Below are positions 43,989-44,847 of a DNA stretch of 44,847 bases, in pieces (within the stretch, counting starts at the first letter, position 1; every line of letters starts with the position of its first letter). The translations under genes were made by a program, and so were the position numbers. The stretch spans positions 1 through 44,847 of the forward strand of contig JBBQPM010000038.1 of the NCBI GenBank assembly GCA_038217425.1. The letters run 5' to 3'. This DNA comes from JAIEPT01 sp038217425 (lineage in GTDB: Bacteria > Planctomycetota > Planctomycetia > Gemmatales > Gemmataceae). The notes under the pieces were generated by a model that worked only from the letters and a program-made list of their open reading frames with translations, was not told the origin of the DNA and did no database searches.

Positions 43989-44847
43989 ATGATCTGGACG
44001 AGTCTTTCTAAACGAGCAGCCCTCGCGGTGGCGGTGTTCGCCGTGAGTGTGCTCCCCAGTCTGCACAGACAGGCTGCGGGACAGGAGAAGGAGGGCGGCA
44101 AGCTGCCCGTCGCTGAGTTCGAGAAGCTGCATCAGCTGATCAAGCCGCAGACCGGCGAATCGCGCTGGATGGAGATTGCCTGGTATCCCAACATCTGGGA
44201 AGCACGGCAAAAGGCGGCCGCGGAAGGCAAGCCGCTCTTCATCTGGGCAGGCAGCGGCGGCGCGCCTGCGGCAGGTTGCTGAACGGCGGGTCGCTTGGGC
44301 CGTGAGCCCAATTTGTGGACCGACGCCAGCATCAAGCTCATCAAGGAGAACTTCATCGCCGCGGCGGTGCCGACCGAAGTGCAGAACGCGAAAGGCCCGG
44401 AAGGGGAGTTTCTGCGCGATGCCGGCATCAAAAAACAGTGGGTGACGAGTAGCGGTTACATGAGCTGCGTGTCGGCAAGCGGCAAGTTGCTGGGCGGTGC
44501 GCCTTCTGCCAAGGTGCTGGAAACATTCCAGAAGCTGCCGGAGGCCGAACGCAAGCCGGGCGCCGTGGTGGTGCGCGACCTGGAACCAGCCGAGAAGGTG
44601 ATTCCCTCTCCGCCGGAGGGAGGCCTGATTCTCAAGGTGCATGGACGTTTCATGAGCCGCGACGACGAGGGCCAGTTGCGCCATGCCAAGAAGGAGGATT
44701 TTCGCGGCATCTTTACGTTCATGCTGTCACCGAACACCGAATACATGTGGCTCACGCGGGAGGAATGGCAATCATTGGTGCCGGCCAAACCCGTCAAGGG
44801 GGAAAAGCTGCCGGTCGCCTCGGCCATTAGCGAACGCATGGCTCGCT
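43989..44847 (+). CDS. Secreted thioredoxin-like selenoprotein (UGA = Sec98, C-U pair), 3'-partial
   Basis: Starts at ATG 43989 with an AAAGGAG site. A signal peptide (about 1-31: M-I-W-T-S-L-S-K-R-A-A then an Ala/Val core, ending A-A-G-Q) leads to a thioredoxin-like domain. The strand K-P-L-F-I-W-A-G-S-G-G runs into A-P-A-A-G-C97-U98-T-A-G-R-L. TGA 44280-44282 is the only stop in this frame up to the window end, giving at least 286 codons. The sequence after it continues sensibly (W-T-D-A-S-I-K-L-I-K-E-N-F-I-A-A-A-V, then beta-rich to the end). A hairpin 18 nt after the TGA has SECIS geometry. The Cys-Sec pair stands where thioredoxin-fold proteins carry their redox site. It probably reduces or protects thiols outside the cytoplasm. 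The 3' end is beyond the window. Confidence 0.85.
44293..44313 (+). promoter_or_regulatory. Candidate bacterial SECIS element
   Basis: UUGGGC (44295-44300) pairs perfectly with GCCCAA (44306-44311) around the loop CGUGA (44301-44305). The loop starts 18 nt after the UGA and has G in its second position. Geometry (6-bp stem, 5-nt loop) matches the element found after the TGA at 7388, although the sequences are unrelated. Confidence 0.72.

Overview
The window looks like a chromosomal segment of a GC-rich planctomycete (Planctomycetota, class Planctomycetia). This rests on family content: two PSCyt/DUF1549/DUF1553 proteins carrying c-type haem motifs, two DUF1501 proteins with Tat signals, a Gly/Tyr-rich secreted protein with a TIGR03000-type domain, kelch-type secreted proteins, a ThuA-like protein, and many small secreted proteins. 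No rRNA gene, intact tRNA or CRISPR array was seen.

Layout. 1-6.7 kb is an envelope/stress block: DUF883-like, holin-family (YqjE-like) and DUF3618-like membrane proteins, an AI-2E-family permease, a DUF892 ferritin-like protein, a DUF2892 protein, a FAD-dependent oxidoreductase and a glycine-zipper stress protein. 7-16.2 kb holds a membrane-anchored peroxiredoxin-like gene read through an in-frame TGA, convergent with a giant cyclic beta-1,2-glucan synthase gene (ndvB type). A small gene at 16.57 kb sits behind a near-consensus sigma-54 promoter. 17-27 kb is mostly housekeeping or secreted: a PSD1/cytochrome protein, a Gfo/Idh/MocA oxidoreductase, a thioredoxin/TPR protein, a XerC/D recombinase coupled to a small gene, citrate synthase and a diacylglycerol-kinase-like lipid kinase. 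At 27.39 kb the 3' half of a tRNA-Leu(GAG) lies beside its own terminator and next to a two-gene operon encoding a small protein and a Helicase_C_3-type protein; this looks like the edge of an integrated island. 31-44.8 kb is a secreted-protein region: divergent operons of kelch, alpha/beta hydrolase, DUF1501, ThuA-like and kelch-FN3 proteins, then a PSD1 + DUF1501 pair (the DUF1501 gene has a +1 frameshift), then a thioredoxin-like gene that runs off the window.

The main discovery is a pair of probable selenoproteins. In both 6980-7738 and 43989-44847 a single TGA interrupts an otherwise continuous frame exactly at the thiol-redox site (U-T-V-C in one, C-U in the other). In both, a 6-bp stem with a 5-nt loop and a G in the first two loop positions begins its loop 18-20 nt after the TGA, as expected for a bacterial SECIS element. 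Both proteins are predicted to act outside the cytoplasm. This suggests the organism decodes UGA as selenocysteine for envelope thiol-redox chemistry. The Sec machinery itself (selA, selB, selC, selD) is not in this window.
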